From NCBI GenBank assembly GCA_030530865.1, contig JAUMUC010000003.1:105692-169691 (forward strand): a stretch of DNA of 64,000 bases. The letters run 5' to 3'. The translations under genes were made by a program, and so were the position numbers. The notes beneath the pieces were generated by a model. It was not told where the DNA came from. It saw only the letters and a program-made list of their open reading frames with translations, and did not search any database. The DNA is from Lactobacillus sp. (GTDB taxonomy: Bacteria > Bacillota > Bacilli > Lactobacillales > Lactobacillaceae). Shown here piece by piece: positions 34,835-44,700 of this stretch (position 1 is the stretch's first letter; each line of letters begins with the position of its first letter).

Positions 34835-35830
34835 CTAGTCAGTTCCATTTTGCTGGAATAATCTGAATTTGTAGTTGTAAACTTTTGAAATTGTTACTTG
34901 ATACTTGTGTGTATTGATCAATTTTATTGGATTGTAGAAAGTAACAATTGAAAGATAGCCATATCCAAAGTAGTATGAATCGAAAACTTTAACACTTAAA
35001 GCTTTCTTTTTAACTTTATCAGTCAAATCTGAAATATAAACTGTTGGCTTCTTTGATAAACGACGAGTTGCAAAGCCGACTGACCAAGGCGTATTGTCAG
35101 ATAACATTTCGATTGGGAAAACTGGTCCTGCTGGATAAGTTACAATCTTTTTAACTGGTTTTCTGACAATGTCATTTGCAAAAACACCATTTTGCACATA
35201 ATAAAGGGTACCGTTAGTACCGTAGGCAGCTCCAAAGCCCATCTTGGTAGCTTTAGAAGATAAAATTAAGGCCCGGTGACCAACATTACCTTTACCAGCG
35301 AGGTTGGCAGTTTCTTTCAACAAGTCCGTCATATTTTGTTCAGGACTATATGCTTTGTCATCTTCAATAAAGTTAATATTTCCAAATGTAACAGCAGATG
35401 CTCGTCTCCAGATTGAGTTTGAAATATAACCTGGCTTTTTATAGGCACTCAAGCCGTGAGCTGATAGTGAAACGTCAGCATTTAAAGAGGCTAATACACT
35501 AGCACCAGCCTGAGCATCGGCATTGATTCGTGAATAAGTCTTTTCAGGTGGCAATCCAACGATTCTTCTGTAGTAATTTAAATATCCAAGAGAAGTTGTA
35601 ATGTAGGCATTACTTAAACTACCTACTTTAAATTTTGCAAATAAGCGTGGCTTACTTTTATATAAATTACTCTCATTGTAGGCTTTTTTTGATAGACCTT
35701 GATACAACTTCTGGTAATATCTAACTTTTGACAATTCACTCTTACTGTAACTAGCCGCAAAAACGCTAGTACTTGAAGTGAGCAAAATTACTAGAGCAGT
35801 TGGAAAGATTAGTAATTTACGAATCTTCAT
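34835..35830 (-). CDS. Secreted CAP-domain (SCP-like) protein
   Basis: 331 residues with a signal peptide (MKIRKLLIFPTALVILL..., cut near VFA-AS). The central part resembles CAP/SCP domains: 'NADAQAGASVLASLNADVSLSAHGL', an HRALIL motif (GHRALILSSKATKMGFG) and a downstream beta region. Function of bacterial CAP proteins is mostly unknown. Starts 3 nt after the hflX stop, with its AAGGAG inside the last hflX codons, so the two genes are coupled. Convergent with the NlpC/P60 set. Confidence 0.75.
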   Translation of the reverse strand: MKIRKLLIFPTALVILLTSSTSVFAASYSKSELSKVRYYQKLYQGLSKKAYNESNLYKSKPRLFAKFKVGSLSNAYITTSLGYLNYYRRIVGLPPEKTYSRINADAQAGASVLASLNADVSLSAHGLSAYKKPGYISNSIWRRASAVTFGNINFIEDDKAYSPEQNMTDLLKETANLAGKGNVGHRALILSSKATKMGFGAAYGTNGTLYYVQNGVFANDIVRKPVKKIVTYPAGPVFPIEMLSDNTPWSVGFATRRLSKKPTVYISDLTDKVKKKALSVKVFDSYYFGYGYLSIVTFYNPIKLINTHKYQVTISKVYNYKFRLFQQNGTD

Positions 35831-35833
35831 TCA

Positions 35834-37087
35834 TTACTCCTTAATGTATTGCTTGAATTTTTCTTTTGAATTTTGTGGTAGATATACACTAACTTCTATT
35901 TTATCACTTTCGTACTCAGTCTTTAAGACTTGTCCTTCGGAATAGAGTTGATTTAGGATATTTCCTTGATCAGTAGCTAATTCTAAAGTCACTGGTTCCA
36001 AATAATGGAAGGCTTTACGAGAAATTAATTTGATTAAATTATCAATACTGTTGCGAGCTGAATAATAAACGTCATCGCCAATGATTCCCGGATAGTTGTC
36101 AGTTCGGTCAATTTTATTATAGGCCGTAATCATTGGAATTTTGTCAGCACCAATTTCTTTTAAAACCTGTTTAGTAGTTTCAATCATCTCTTTTTGATGG
36201 CTATCACTGACATCAACTACATTGACTAACAGATCGGCATCAAGAACTTCTTGCAAAGTGGCTTTAAAAGCTTCAACCAATTTATGAGGTAATTTAGAAA
36301 CAAAACCAACCGTGTCACTTAGGATAATACTACGTTTGTCAGGTAGATCTACTCGTCTAATTGACGTATCGAGTGTGGCAAACAACATATTCTTTTCGAA
36401 AACCAATTTAGGATTTGCTGAATATTGTCGCAAAATTTGATTTAAAGTGGTGGATTTTCCAGCGTTAGTATAGCCAATCAAAGCCACGTGAGGCAAAGCA
36501 CTTTTCTTTCTGGCTTGAGCTTTAGTTGCTTCTTGCTTAGAAATTTTCACCAATTCATTTTTGATAAAAGCAATCTGTTTATCAATCGTTCGACGGTTTA
36601 ATTCCAAGGCGGTTTCACCGCTACCACGAGTTAGTGCACTACCACCACGTTGTTGGTCGTAGCTGACGTTTTGTTCACGTAAACGTGGCAATTCATATTG
36701 CAATTCAGCTAAACGAACTTGCAATTTAGCTTGCTTAGTTTGAGCTCTATCTGCAAAAATGAGCAGAATTAATTTAGTTCGATCAATGACTTGGCGACGT
36801 GTCATTTTTTCTAAGTTCTTAATTTGAATTGGACTTAATTCGTCATTAACTACAAGATAGTCACATTCTTCAGCATCAAGCCATTCTTTAATTTCATTGA
36901 TTTTACCAGAACCAAAATAAGTACCGTTGATTGGATGATCGAGCTTTTGGGTAATTTTTTTGACTACTTCGAAATTATTAGCCATTGCCAGATTGGCCAG
37001 CTCAGTCATTTCATAGTTGAAAGAAGGATTGTTCGTATCAAGTCCAGAGACGATGACACGCTTGGTCGGATCTTTAGTTTCAAACAT
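35834..37087 (-). CDS. hflX: GTPase HflX
   Basis: 417 residues. N-terminal HflX domain with 'GSGKINEIKEWLDAEECDYLVVNDELSPIQIKNLE', then the arginine/glycine signature (QQRGGSALTRGSGE), then the G domain: G1 GYTNAGKST, G3 DTVGF, G4 AYNKID. HflX binds and splits stalled or hibernating ribosomes under stress. GGAGG site before the ATG. Drives the CAP-domain gene downstream. Confidence 0.94.
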   Translation of the reverse strand: MFETKDPTKRVIVSGLDTNNPSFNYEMTELANLAMANNFEVVKKITQKLDHPINGTYFGSGKINEIKEWLDAEECDYLVVNDELSPIQIKNLEKMTRRQVIDRTKLILLIFADRAQTKQAKLQVRLAELQYELPRLREQNVSYDQQRGGSALTRGSGETALELNRRTIDKQIAFIKNELVKISKQEATKAQARKKSALPHVALIGYTNAGKSTTLNQILRQYSANPKLVFEKNMLFATLDTSIRRVDLPDKRSIILSDTVGFVSKLPHKLVEAFKATLQEVLDADLLVNVVDVSDSHQKEMIETTKQVLKEIGADKIPMITAYNKIDRTDNYPGIIGDDVYYSARNSIDNLIKLISRKAFHYLEPVTLELATDQGNILNQLYSEGQVLKTEYESDKIEVSVYLPQNSKEKFKQYIKE

Positions 37088-37165
37088 TCTATCTCCTCCT
37101 TGAAAACTTAAATTTTTCTTATTATTATATCATAGTAGCCCAAGCACTTAGAAAGAGGTAGCATT

Positions 37166-38359
37166 GTGAAAGTTCTTAAATGGTTGCTGGCCCTAATCGT
37201 TTTAGGGGGCATAGCTTATGGAGTGGGTAGTTGGTATTACGAACCTGACCGCCAAATTTATCGCTTAAGTGAAATGATTGTCGATCCGACTAAGGATGCC
37301 AGCTCAGTCGTAATTCCTAGTCAATGGGATTTGAAAATTACGAATCAAAATTTAAAGCCGGTGCAAAAATATTTTGCTAAAAACACCGTAGCTCGCAATC
37401 GCTTGCTGGCAGATATTAAAGCTAGAAAGTCAACTGGCACCATTCAATTAACTACTAATGGTAGTTATTGGCTACTATTTCCAAGATACGTGTTACGGAT
37501 TGCAGTTTTTCGACCACAAGTGAAAACTAATCATGCTCACTCAACTTTATACTTAAACAATAAGCGCTACAGTGATCTTGAGGGCTCAGGCAATAGCTAC
37601 TATGCAGATCTAGGCTATCGCTTGCCAGGTCGGTATAACTTAATGATTAAGAGCCGAATTAATGGCAAAGAAGTTAAGACTAATGCAGTTGTTAACTTGT
37701 GGAAACAAGAAACAATTGACATGAGTATCAAGACCGTCTCATTTATTGTGAAAAGTGTACCCAACGGCCAAGTTTATTTAAACGATAAGTTTGTCAAAAA
37801 CCTTGATGAATCTGGTGAAGCTAGTTTTGATAATTATCGGATTACCAAGAAGTTTGAACTTAGAGTTAAGAGTAATTACGATGGTAAAGAAATTTGGTCC
37901 GATAAGGTAACTAACTTTTCTCGCTTACTTAAGATGGATCAAGCCAGCGGGGATGATTACGATAATGATAATAATCCTGACTTTACCAAGCCTAAAAAGC
38001 ATGTTATCTACAAAGATGAAGATGGTAATTATGTTGTTAGTCCAAATTGGGTCGGCATTTTGTCGCCTAGAGAAGCGGGGCAAACCATTTATCAAATGTA
38101 TAAGTCACCTGATAAAGACCAATTTAAGAATGAAGCTGACTACAAGAAGTTTGCAAAATTAAGCAAACAAATTTACCACAAACATAAAAAGGCAAAGCTC
38201 AGCATTTATGTTACTAATATTTTGCCTGCTGGAGATAATTACAGCGATGTCAGTTATACAGCTGTGTTCAAATATAAAAAATGGCATAAAACGATTAATC
38301 TAGATCATGCTCTATTTAAGCAAGATGATGATCAGATCGTGTTTGAAAAATTCAAATAA
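37166..38359 (+). CDS. Membrane-anchored TcaA/YvbJ-like protein without zinc ribbon
   Basis: 397 residues: one N-terminal membrane segment (about 4-22), then a long extracytoplasmic part with two repeated beta-rich modules and an acidic spacer (about 255-270, DDYDNDNNPD). The C-terminal ~100 residues form a separate domain. The layout resembles TcaA/YvbJ proteins, but the usual cytoplasmic zinc ribbon is absent. Function unknown; TcaA-type proteins are tied to wall stress. GTG start with AGAGG upstream. The family call is tentative. Confidence 0.55.
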   Translation: MKVLKWLLALIVLGGIAYGVGSWYYEPDRQIYRLSEMIVDPTKDASSVVIPSQWDLKITNQNLKPVQKYFAKNTVARNRLLADIKARKSTGTIQLTTNGSYWLLFPRYVLRIAVFRPQVKTNHAHSTLYLNNKRYSDLEGSGNSYYADLGYRLPGRYNLMIKSRINGKEVKTNAVVNLWKQETIDMSIKTVSFIVKSVPNGQVYLNDKFVKNLDESGEASFDNYRITKKFELRVKSNYDGKEIWSDKVTNFSRLLKMDQASGDDYDNDNNPDFTKPKKHVIYKDEDGNYVVSPNWVGILSPREAGQTIYQMYKSPDKDQFKNEADYKKFAKLSKQIYHKHKKAKLSIYVTNILPAGDNYSDVSYTAVFKYKKWHKTINLDHALFKQDDDQIVFEKFK

Positions 38360-38387
38360 AAAAAGATTACTTTGGTAATCTTTTTTA
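38358..38387 (+). terminator. Rho-independent terminator
   Basis: AAAAGATTAC/GTAATCTTTT stem, TTTG loop, T-run. Confidence 0.88.
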
Positions 38388-38388
38388 T

Positions 38389-38417
38389 TTGACAAAATTA
38401 AACTATGCATATACTAT
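38389..38417 (+). promoter_or_regulatory. Promoter for the ABC transporter pair
   Basis: TTGACA, 17 nt, TACTAT, starting within the tail of the preceding terminator and 34 nt before the ATG. Confidence 0.7.
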
Positions 38418-38450
38418 ATTAGTAAGATATTACACTAAAAGGAGAACCAC

Positions 38451-39197
38451 ATGAACAAGATAGTTACAGTAAGAGACATTACTAAGACTTACGGAAGTAA
38501 GCGTGAAAAACAATATCAAGCTCTTAAGGGCATTAGTTTTGAAGTCGAAGCTGGTGAATTTGTTGCCGTAATGGGTGCATCAGGTTCAGGTAAGAGTACC
38601 TTATTAAATTGCTTATCTTCATTGGACCGACCAACTACTGGTTCAATTCAAGTAGGTGATTTTGACTTAACTAAACTTAAGAATAAAAAATTAACTGAAT
38701 TTAGAAGTAAAGCAATTGGCTTTATTTTCCAAGATTTCAACTTGTTAGAAAATTTAACTAATCGTGAAAATATTGCCTTACCTTTAACTTTACAAGGCAA
38801 AAAGTCACGTGAAATAAATGCTAAGATTGAACAAATTGCTAGTCGTTTAGGAATTAGTGAAATTTTGGATAAATATCCAACAGCAGTATCTGGTGGACAA
38901 AAGCAACGTGTAGCAGCTGCAAGAGCTTTAGTGCATAACCCATCAATTGTGTTAGCAGATGAACCAACTGGGGCATTGGATTCAAACAGTGCTCGTGAAA
39001 TGTTGAAGCTAATGAGCGACTTGAATCAACAAGGCGTAACAATTTTGATGGTAACTCACGACTTGTTCTCAGCTAGTTTTGCAAACCGCATTTTATCAAT
39101 TAAAGACGGCTTAATTAGTGAACAAATTGCTAAGGGAGACAAGAGTCAACAAGAATTCTATCGTGATTTGATTCAACGCCTAGAAATGGAGGCTTAA
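38451..39197 (+). CDS. ABC transporter ATPase (BceA/MacB-type)
   Basis: 248 residues. Walker A GASGSGKST (~46), Q-loop FIFQDFNL, signature VSGGQKQR, Walker B IVLADEPTGALD, H-loop VTHD. Belongs to the LolD/MacB/BceA group. The next gene, 1 nt later, is its FtsX-like permease. Such pairs remove antimicrobial peptides from the membrane target or sense them. No two-component system is adjacent. Confidence 0.92.
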   Translation: MNKIVTVRDITKTYGSKREKQYQALKGISFEVEAGEFVAVMGASGSGKSTLLNCLSSLDRPTTGSIQVGDFDLTKLKNKKLTEFRSKAIGFIFQDFNLLENLTNRENIALPLTLQGKKSREINAKIEQIASRLGISEILDKYPTAVSGGQKQRVAAARALVHNPSIVLADEPTGALDSNSAREMLKLMSDLNQQGVTILMVTHDLFSASFANRILSIKDGLISEQIAKGDKSQQEFYRDLIQRLEMEA

Positions 39198-39198
39198 G

Positions 39199-40989
39199 AT
39201 GATACTGAAGTTATCTTTAAACGGCTTTAAAAAGCAATGGCGAGACTACATTGTCTTGTTCTCTGGCTTGATTGTAGCTGCCACCATTTTTTACATGTTT
39301 TTAGCGGTAACAATTAACCCTGAACTTTATAAAGATTCTATCTCACTTTCAAGTGCTGCTTTATCAATTGTATTTGGAATGGGTGAAGTATTTTTAGGGG
39401 TTGTTACTTTCTTCTATCTAATTTACGCGAATACTTTCTTGCTAAATATGCGGCAAAAAGAATATGGAATGTTCCTGACGCTTGGAGCCAAGCGAAGTAA
39501 ATTAGTCCAAATGATTTTCTTTGAAACATTGATTTTAGGTACAGTTTCAACCTTAATCGGGATTTTACTAGGTGGCGTATTAACAAAAGTTGTCGGAAAT
39601 CTGCTGATTTCTCAATTGGAATTAACGATTCCAACTTTAAGTGCTTTTGTCTTTGATGCAGTTCTTTGGACTTTGGTATTCTTTATGGCCTTGTTCTTAA
39701 TTGCTAGTTTTTTCAATACACAAAAACTCCTCAGAACGCCAGCAATTAAATTGCTCAAAGAAGCTGAACGTCCAGCTAAATTATATGGTCAAAAGCCAAT
39801 TGTGAGATTGATTCAAGCGGTGCTTGGGGTAGCTTTCTTAGCTGTAGCATATGCACAATTGATGGACTTCTCAATGGATAATTTGAAGTTTAAGTTATCA
39901 GTTATTTTCTTTGGAATTTTGATTGGTACTTACTTACTCTTCAATTCATTTTTCACTGTTGTGATTAATTTATTGATGAAAAATAAGGGCTTATCTTACA
40001 AGAAAATCCGTCTGTTTACGATGGGACAAGTTAAGTTCAGAATTAATAGTTTAAATACTGTTTTGTCAATTGCTAGCATCATGTTCGCTTTAGCATTAGG
40101 TGCGATGGCAGTGGGCCAACGTTTCCAAGATTTGAACAAAAAAATTGTGGCTAACGAATACGCCGTAATGCTTTCAACTAAAACAAAAGCACTTGATTCA
40201 CAAATTGCCAAGCTTCATGTAAAGAGCGATCAAAGCTATGACTACAAGTATGCAAAAGATGGCAAAATTTATGTCAACAAAACGCAACTTGATCAACATC
40301 CTTTGTACTACAAAGACTTGATGCATGACATGAGTGAAAACCCTGTTACTAAGAAAGTTACGAAGAAGCAATTAACTAAAGAATTCTTTCCTGAAACAAG
40401 CCCATTTTTGATGATTTCTAACTTTAAGCCTAAAAAATTACGCTACGTAAGTGCAACGGAATTCAACAAGGTGCAAGGCTTACAAAAGAGCTTGCGTTAT
40501 ATTCGAGTTAAGGACATACATCAAGATTTAAAGGTGCTACAAAAGATCGAAATTTTAGCTACTAAAAAAGATCCAGTATTCCAATTCTCAGGCTACATGA
40601 ATTATCGTAATGGGATGATGATGACTGGTGCCTTTAGATTTATGGGTTACTTCTTGTCACTTGCTTTCTTGACCATGTTAGCTTCAACTTTGATGTTTAA
40701 AGTTTTATCAGCTGCTTTGCAAGACAAGAAACGTTACGAAATGCTCTACAAGATTGGTGCTTCTGTTAAGGTAATGAAGGCATCCATTCGCCATGAACTA
40801 GCGATTACCTTCATTGTTCCAGGGGTTATGGGAACGATTAACGTCATCTTTGGTTTGAATTTCTTTAAGAAAATTTTCGATAATCCATGGAATGGACTTT
40901 GGAAAGAAGCATTAATTTTCTGGGTTCTTTACGCACTTTACTACCTTGTGACAGTCAAGATCTATCAGAAGATTGTTTTGAAAAAATAA
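39199..40989 (+). CDS. FtsX-like ABC permease (BceB-type)
   Basis: 596 residues with about ten membrane segments and one large extracellular domain (about residues 315-480) between segments, the hallmark of BceB-type peptide-detox permeases. Bce systems usually sit beside a BceRS two-component system, which is absent here, so regulation may be from elsewhere. The ATG lies 2 nt after the ATPase stop. Substrate unknown. Confidence 0.88.
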   Translation: MILKLSLNGFKKQWRDYIVLFSGLIVAATIFYMFLAVTINPELYKDSISLSSAALSIVFGMGEVFLGVVTFFYLIYANTFLLNMRQKEYGMFLTLGAKRSKLVQMIFFETLILGTVSTLIGILLGGVLTKVVGNLLISQLELTIPTLSAFVFDAVLWTLVFFMALFLIASFFNTQKLLRTPAIKLLKEAERPAKLYGQKPIVRLIQAVLGVAFLAVAYAQLMDFSMDNLKFKLSVIFFGILIGTYLLFNSFFTVVINLLMKNKGLSYKKIRLFTMGQVKFRINSLNTVLSIASIMFALALGAMAVGQRFQDLNKKIVANEYAVMLSTKTKALDSQIAKLHVKSDQSYDYKYAKDGKIYVNKTQLDQHPLYYKDLMHDMSENPVTKKVTKKQLTKEFFPETSPFLMISNFKPKKLRYVSATEFNKVQGLQKSLRYIRVKDIHQDLKVLQKIEILATKKDPVFQFSGYMNYRNGMMMTGAFRFMGYFLSLAFLTMLASTLMFKVLSAALQDKKRYEMLYKIGASVKVMKASIRHELAITFIVPGVMGTINVIFGLNFFKKIFDNPWNGLWKEALIFWVLYALYYLVTVKIYQKIVLKK

Positions 40990-40990
40990 G

Positions 40991-41019
40991 AAAAAGACAA
41001 GCAAGAGCTTGTCTTTTTT
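40991..41019. terminator. Terminator after the ABC permease
   Basis: AAAAAGACAAGC/GCTTGTCTTTTT stem and T-run. The A-run side can also serve the convergent phosphatase gene. Confidence 0.88.
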
Positions 41020-41023
41020 GTTT

Positions 41024-41671
41024 TTATAATTTCATTTGGTTGAAGGAGACAAATTTTTGACTTTGTTCGTCCATTTCCATGATTGAAATTGATCCATTTT
41101 GTGGGCTAGCACTTTTATCAAATTGTTGGCCATAGTGATCAACTAAGCTGCGAATAGTAAAGCCATGAGTAACTAATAAAATGTTTTCTGCACCATCAAG
41201 TTGACGAATTAATTTGAAACCTTGGTCGATACGCTTCCAATATTCTTGGGCGTTTTCTGCATCATGATAAGGATCAGCTTCCTTGATCCAATCTTTAATA
41301 GTATCGATACTTTCTTTTCTTAATAATTCGTGACGATCAGGATAGCCGTGAGGGCCACCGATCATTTGCCAAGCCATTTCAGAGTCCATTCCTTCAAAGT
41401 AGCCATAGAATTGTTCTCTAAAATATGGATAAGCTAAATGTTGTGCTAAATCACGATTAACATTTTTGCTCATGATTAGTTCACAGGTATCAAATGCTCG
41501 TTTAAGATCACTTGAAAGGGCAATATCAAATGGAATATTTTTTAAAACTTCACCAGTTCTTTTAGCACCAGCAATTCCTTCTTCAGTTAATGGAGTATCG
41601 CACCAACCTTGCATTTTATTGTAGCGATTAATAAAAGTTTGCCCATGTCTAACAACGTAAATTCTTTTCAT
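41024..41671 (-). CDS. Histidine phosphatase family protein
   Basis: 215 residues: RHGQT phospho-His (~9), 'QGWCDTPLTEEG', acidic partner in FREQFYGYFEG, second His in LLVTHGFTIRSL. Close in layout to the protein at 6810 and more distant from GpmA, so phosphatase rather than mutase activity is likely. GGAGG before the ATG. Divergent from helD. Confidence 0.85.
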   Translation of the reverse strand: MKRIYVVRHGQTFINRYNKMQGWCDTPLTEEGIAGAKRTGEVLKNIPFDIALSSDLKRAFDTCELIMSKNVNRDLAQHLAYPYFREQFYGYFEGMDSEMAWQMIGGPHGYPDRHELLRKESIDTIKDWIKEADPYHDAENAQEYWKRIDQGFKLIRQLDGAENILLVTHGFTIRSLVDHYGQQFDKSASPQNGSISIMEMDEQSQKFVSFNQMKL

Positions 41672-41754
41672 AATTCCTCCAACTTAAAAATAAGTTATAT
41701 TTATGATAAAATTATATAACTATATTTTTGTGATTTAAATAAAGTGAGTTATGT

Positions 41755-44007
41755 ATGATGACAAAACAAGAAGAACAAAAACACTTAGATTGGATTTTAG
41801 ACTTACTAGAAAAACGCAGAATTTTTTTAGAAAAACAAATTAAAACTGCTTCTAGTGAAGCTAGACATTTGAACTCTCATTTCTTTGATGATGTTCGTTT
41901 GGACTATGATAATTATTCAACTAGTATGGAAACCGCTTTGTCAATTCACCAACAACAAACATTATTAAATGAACGTGAAAATGCATGGCAACATTCATCT
42001 GCTCAATTATCAACAGTTGAACGCCTCCAAAAGAAGCCATTCTTTGCCAGAATTGATTTTAAAGAAGAACACGGTGAAGATGAAACTATTTACATTGGTT
42101 TAAGTTCTTTTGCCAAGGATGAAGATCAATTCTTAATTTATGACTGGCGTGCACCAATTTCTTCAGTTTACTATGACGGAAAATTAGGAAAAGTTTCTTA
42201 TGAAGCTCCTGATGGTGAGATTTCTGTTGATCTTAAGAAAAAGCGGCAATTTATGATTGAAGATGGCAAGATTGTCGAAATGTTTGATACTAATGAATCC
42301 ATTGGGGATCAATTATTGCTATCGGCTTTATCTGAAAAATCTTCTACAGAAATGAAGAGCATTGTAACCACGATCCAACGTGAACAAAATGCAATTATCC
42401 GTGATACTTCAGCTGATTTATTATTTGTGCAAGGGGCAGCTGGATCAGGAAAAACTAGTGCAATTTTGCAACGGATTGCGTACTTGCTTTACCGTTACCG
42501 TGGTAATTTGACTAGTAGCGATGTGGTAATGTTTAGCCCAAACATGATTTTTAACGATTACATCAAGAATGTTTTACCTGAAATGGGTGAACAAAGTATG
42601 GTGCAATTGACTTATTGGCAATTTGTGGCTCGCCGAATGCCAAAAATGAAGATTTCAACTATCTTTGACCAATTAGAAAATCAGGGTGAAAAGAGTAAAA
42701 TCACTGATTTCAAGAACTCAATGACCTACTTTAAATTAGTGAAAAAGTATGCTGAACACTTGAATAAACAAGGCTTAGCGATTCGCGATTTGATTTTTAG
42801 AGATAAGCCAATGTTTACTAAAGACACAATCGCTGAACTCTACTACTCATATAATGAAAATTATAATTTGGCTAACCGAATCGAAGCAGTGAGAACGCAA
42901 TTGCAAAAGATGCTAACTAGCAAGGTTACTCCTGAATCCAAAAAGCGTTGGGTACAAGATTACATTGAAACTCTTTCTAAGGATCAATTAAATGACTTGT
43001 ATGATCATCCAGATCAAGAATTTAAATCCGAAGAAGATGAAATGCGCTTCTTAGCTAAGAAGATTGTCATCAAATACTTGAAGCCATTATCTAAGCGGAT
43101 TAATCGCTATCAATTCGTAAATATGCGTTTGCAGTATTTACGCTTTTTGCGTGCGATCCCACAAATGGTTGATTTGACTAAATATGGCATTGATCCAGAT
43201 GCTTGGCAAGAAGATATTGAACGGGTGAAGAATGGCTTACAAAATAGTGAAATGTCACTAGAAGATACTTCTTCATACTTATATCTTTGGGACTTGATCA
43301 CTGGTAAGCAAATGGATTTCCAAATGCGGTATGTCTTTGTGGACGAAATTCAAGATTATACGCCATTCCAAGTGGCTTATTTGAAGACTTACTTCCCAAG
43401 AGCTAAGTTCACTTTATTGGGCGACTTGAATCAAGCAATTTTCCATCATGATGTGAAAAGTAACTTGCTTGGACAAATTCAAAGTCTCTTTGATCCAAAG
43501 AAGACCAAGGTTATTCAATTGACTAAGTCATATCGTTCTACTGAACAATTAACTAACTTTTCAAAGAAGATTTTGCTTGATGGTGAAAAGATTACGCCAT
43601 TCAATCGACCTGGTCGCAAGCCAATTATTTGGAATACAGATCAAAAAGTGGCTACTTTACAAAAGATTCTCGAACACAATCGTCAAGAAGGCTTAACAAC
43701 CGCAATTATTACTAAAGACTTGGCGACTGGAGAAGCATTAAGTAAAAAGATTGATGCCACCTTTATTAGAACTGCTAACCAACGTTTAGTTGAAGGGAAC
43801 CTACTTTTACCTGTATACTTAGCAAAGGGACTAGAATTCGATGCAGTAGTCATGTGGGATGCAACTCGTGATAACTATCCAGATGATAGCTATCGCCAAA
43901 TTGTCTACACGATTGCCTCAAGAGCAATGCGGTATTTAGATATCATTTATGATGGTGAAATTAGTCCATTGCTCCCAACAGATGAGACTTTATTTGAAAG
44001 AAAATAA
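41755..44007 (+). CDS. helD: HelD-like RNA polymerase recycling ATPase (UvrD/Rep superfamily)
   Basis: 750 residues. N-terminal coiled-coil (about 1-90, 'LLEKRRIFLEKQIKTAS') as in HelD arms that enter the RNA polymerase channels. SF1 helicase motifs: Walker A GAAGSGKT (~227), motif II VDEIQDYTP, motif III LLGDLNQAI, motif IV SYRSTEQL and C-terminal 'VYLAKGLEFDAVV'. HelD frees stalled RNA polymerase in Firmicutes. Two adjacent ATGs (41755, 41758) are possible starts. It leads a tight operon with coaA, efp and a dnaQ-like gene. Confidence 0.88.
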   Translation: MMTKQEEQKHLDWILDLLEKRRIFLEKQIKTASSEARHLNSHFFDDVRLDYDNYSTSMETALSIHQQQTLLNERENAWQHSSAQLSTVERLQKKPFFARIDFKEEHGEDETIYIGLSSFAKDEDQFLIYDWRAPISSVYYDGKLGKVSYEAPDGEISVDLKKKRQFMIEDGKIVEMFDTNESIGDQLLLSALSEKSSTEMKSIVTTIQREQNAIIRDTSADLLFVQGAAGSGKTSAILQRIAYLLYRYRGNLTSSDVVMFSPNMIFNDYIKNVLPEMGEQSMVQLTYWQFVARRMPKMKISTIFDQLENQGEKSKITDFKNSMTYFKLVKKYAEHLNKQGLAIRDLIFRDKPMFTKDTIAELYYSYNENYNLANRIEAVRTQLQKMLTSKVTPESKKRWVQDYIETLSKDQLNDLYDHPDQEFKSEEDEMRFLAKKIVIKYLKPLSKRINRYQFVNMRLQYLRFLRAIPQMVDLTKYGIDPDAWQEDIERVKNGLQNSEMSLEDTSSYLYLWDLITGKQMDFQMRYVFVDEIQDYTPFQVAYLKTYFPRAKFTLLGDLNQAIFHHDVKSNLLGQIQSLFDPKKTKVIQLTKSYRSTEQLTNFSKKILLDGEKITPFNRPGRKPIIWNTDQKVATLQKILEHNRQEGLTTAIITKDLATGEALSKKIDATFIRTANQRLVEGNLLLPVYLAKGLEFDAVVMWDATRDNYPDDSYRQIVYTIASRAMRYLDIIYDGEISPLLPTDETLFERK

Positions 44008-44008
44008 A

Positions 44009-44698
44009 ATGAAAAATTTTGAATGCGTTGCTAAAACGCTAAAAGCTTATGAAGCAAAACTTAGTCCGCCTATGATCATTGGAGTTGCAGGATCCGTCGC
44101 AGCGGGGAAGTCAACTTTCAGTGAAAAATTAGCAGAAGCATTAGGCGGAATTGTGGTGTCAGTTGATGGCTTTATTTTTCCTAATAAAGAACTGACAGCC
44201 AAGGGGATCATGGATCAAAAGGGATTCCCGATTAGTTTTGACCAAACAAAATTGGTAGATTTTTTACAAAACGTGAGGCATAAAGCCGTAACCTATCCAC
44301 TATATTCACAAGAAATTTCGGATGTTGTGCCTGATCGAATGGGACAAATTGATCGCCCAAAAGTGTTAATAGTTGAAGGAATTAATATTCTTTCATATCG
44401 CCAATACCTAGATTATGGAATATATCTTGATGCGACTGAAGCGGATCTTTTGTCGTGGTATTTAGAGCGTTTTGAAAAATTATTAGCCAAACATCAAAAT
44501 GATCCAACTAATTTTTATTACAAATATGCCCAAATGGACCGCTTAGAAGCACTTGAACTAGCTCGGGAAGTTTGGCGTAAAGTGAATTTAAAAAATTTAC
44601 ATGAATATATTCTGCCAACAAAGAAGTTTGCTGATATGATCATTGAAAAATCTTCTTCGCATGCAATTAACAAGATTACATATACAGAGGAGAAATAA
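44009..44698 (+). CDS. coaA: Pantothenate kinase, type I, compact form
   Basis: First step of CoA synthesis: phosphorylates pantothenate. 229 residues. P-loop GVAGSVAAGKST (~27), 'VDGFIFPNKELTAKGIMDQKG', VEGINIL, and 'NFYYKYAQMDRLEAL' match type I CoaA. It lacks about 80 residues of the usual N-terminus (family members are near 300-320). A longer frame reading would only overlap helD with no family match, so it is a genuine compact version. ATG 1 nt after the helD stop, coupled. Confidence 0.85.
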   Translation: MKNFECVAKTLKAYEAKLSPPMIIGVAGSVAAGKSTFSEKLAEALGGIVVSVDGFIFPNKELTAKGIMDQKGFPISFDQTKLVDFLQNVRHKAVTYPLYSQEISDVVPDRMGQIDRPKVLIVEGINILSYRQYLDYGIYLDATEADLLSWYLERFEKLLAKHQNDPTNFYYKYAQMDRLEALELAREVWRKVNLKNLHEYILPTKKFADMIIEKSSSHAINKITYTEEK

Positions 44699-44700
44699 TA

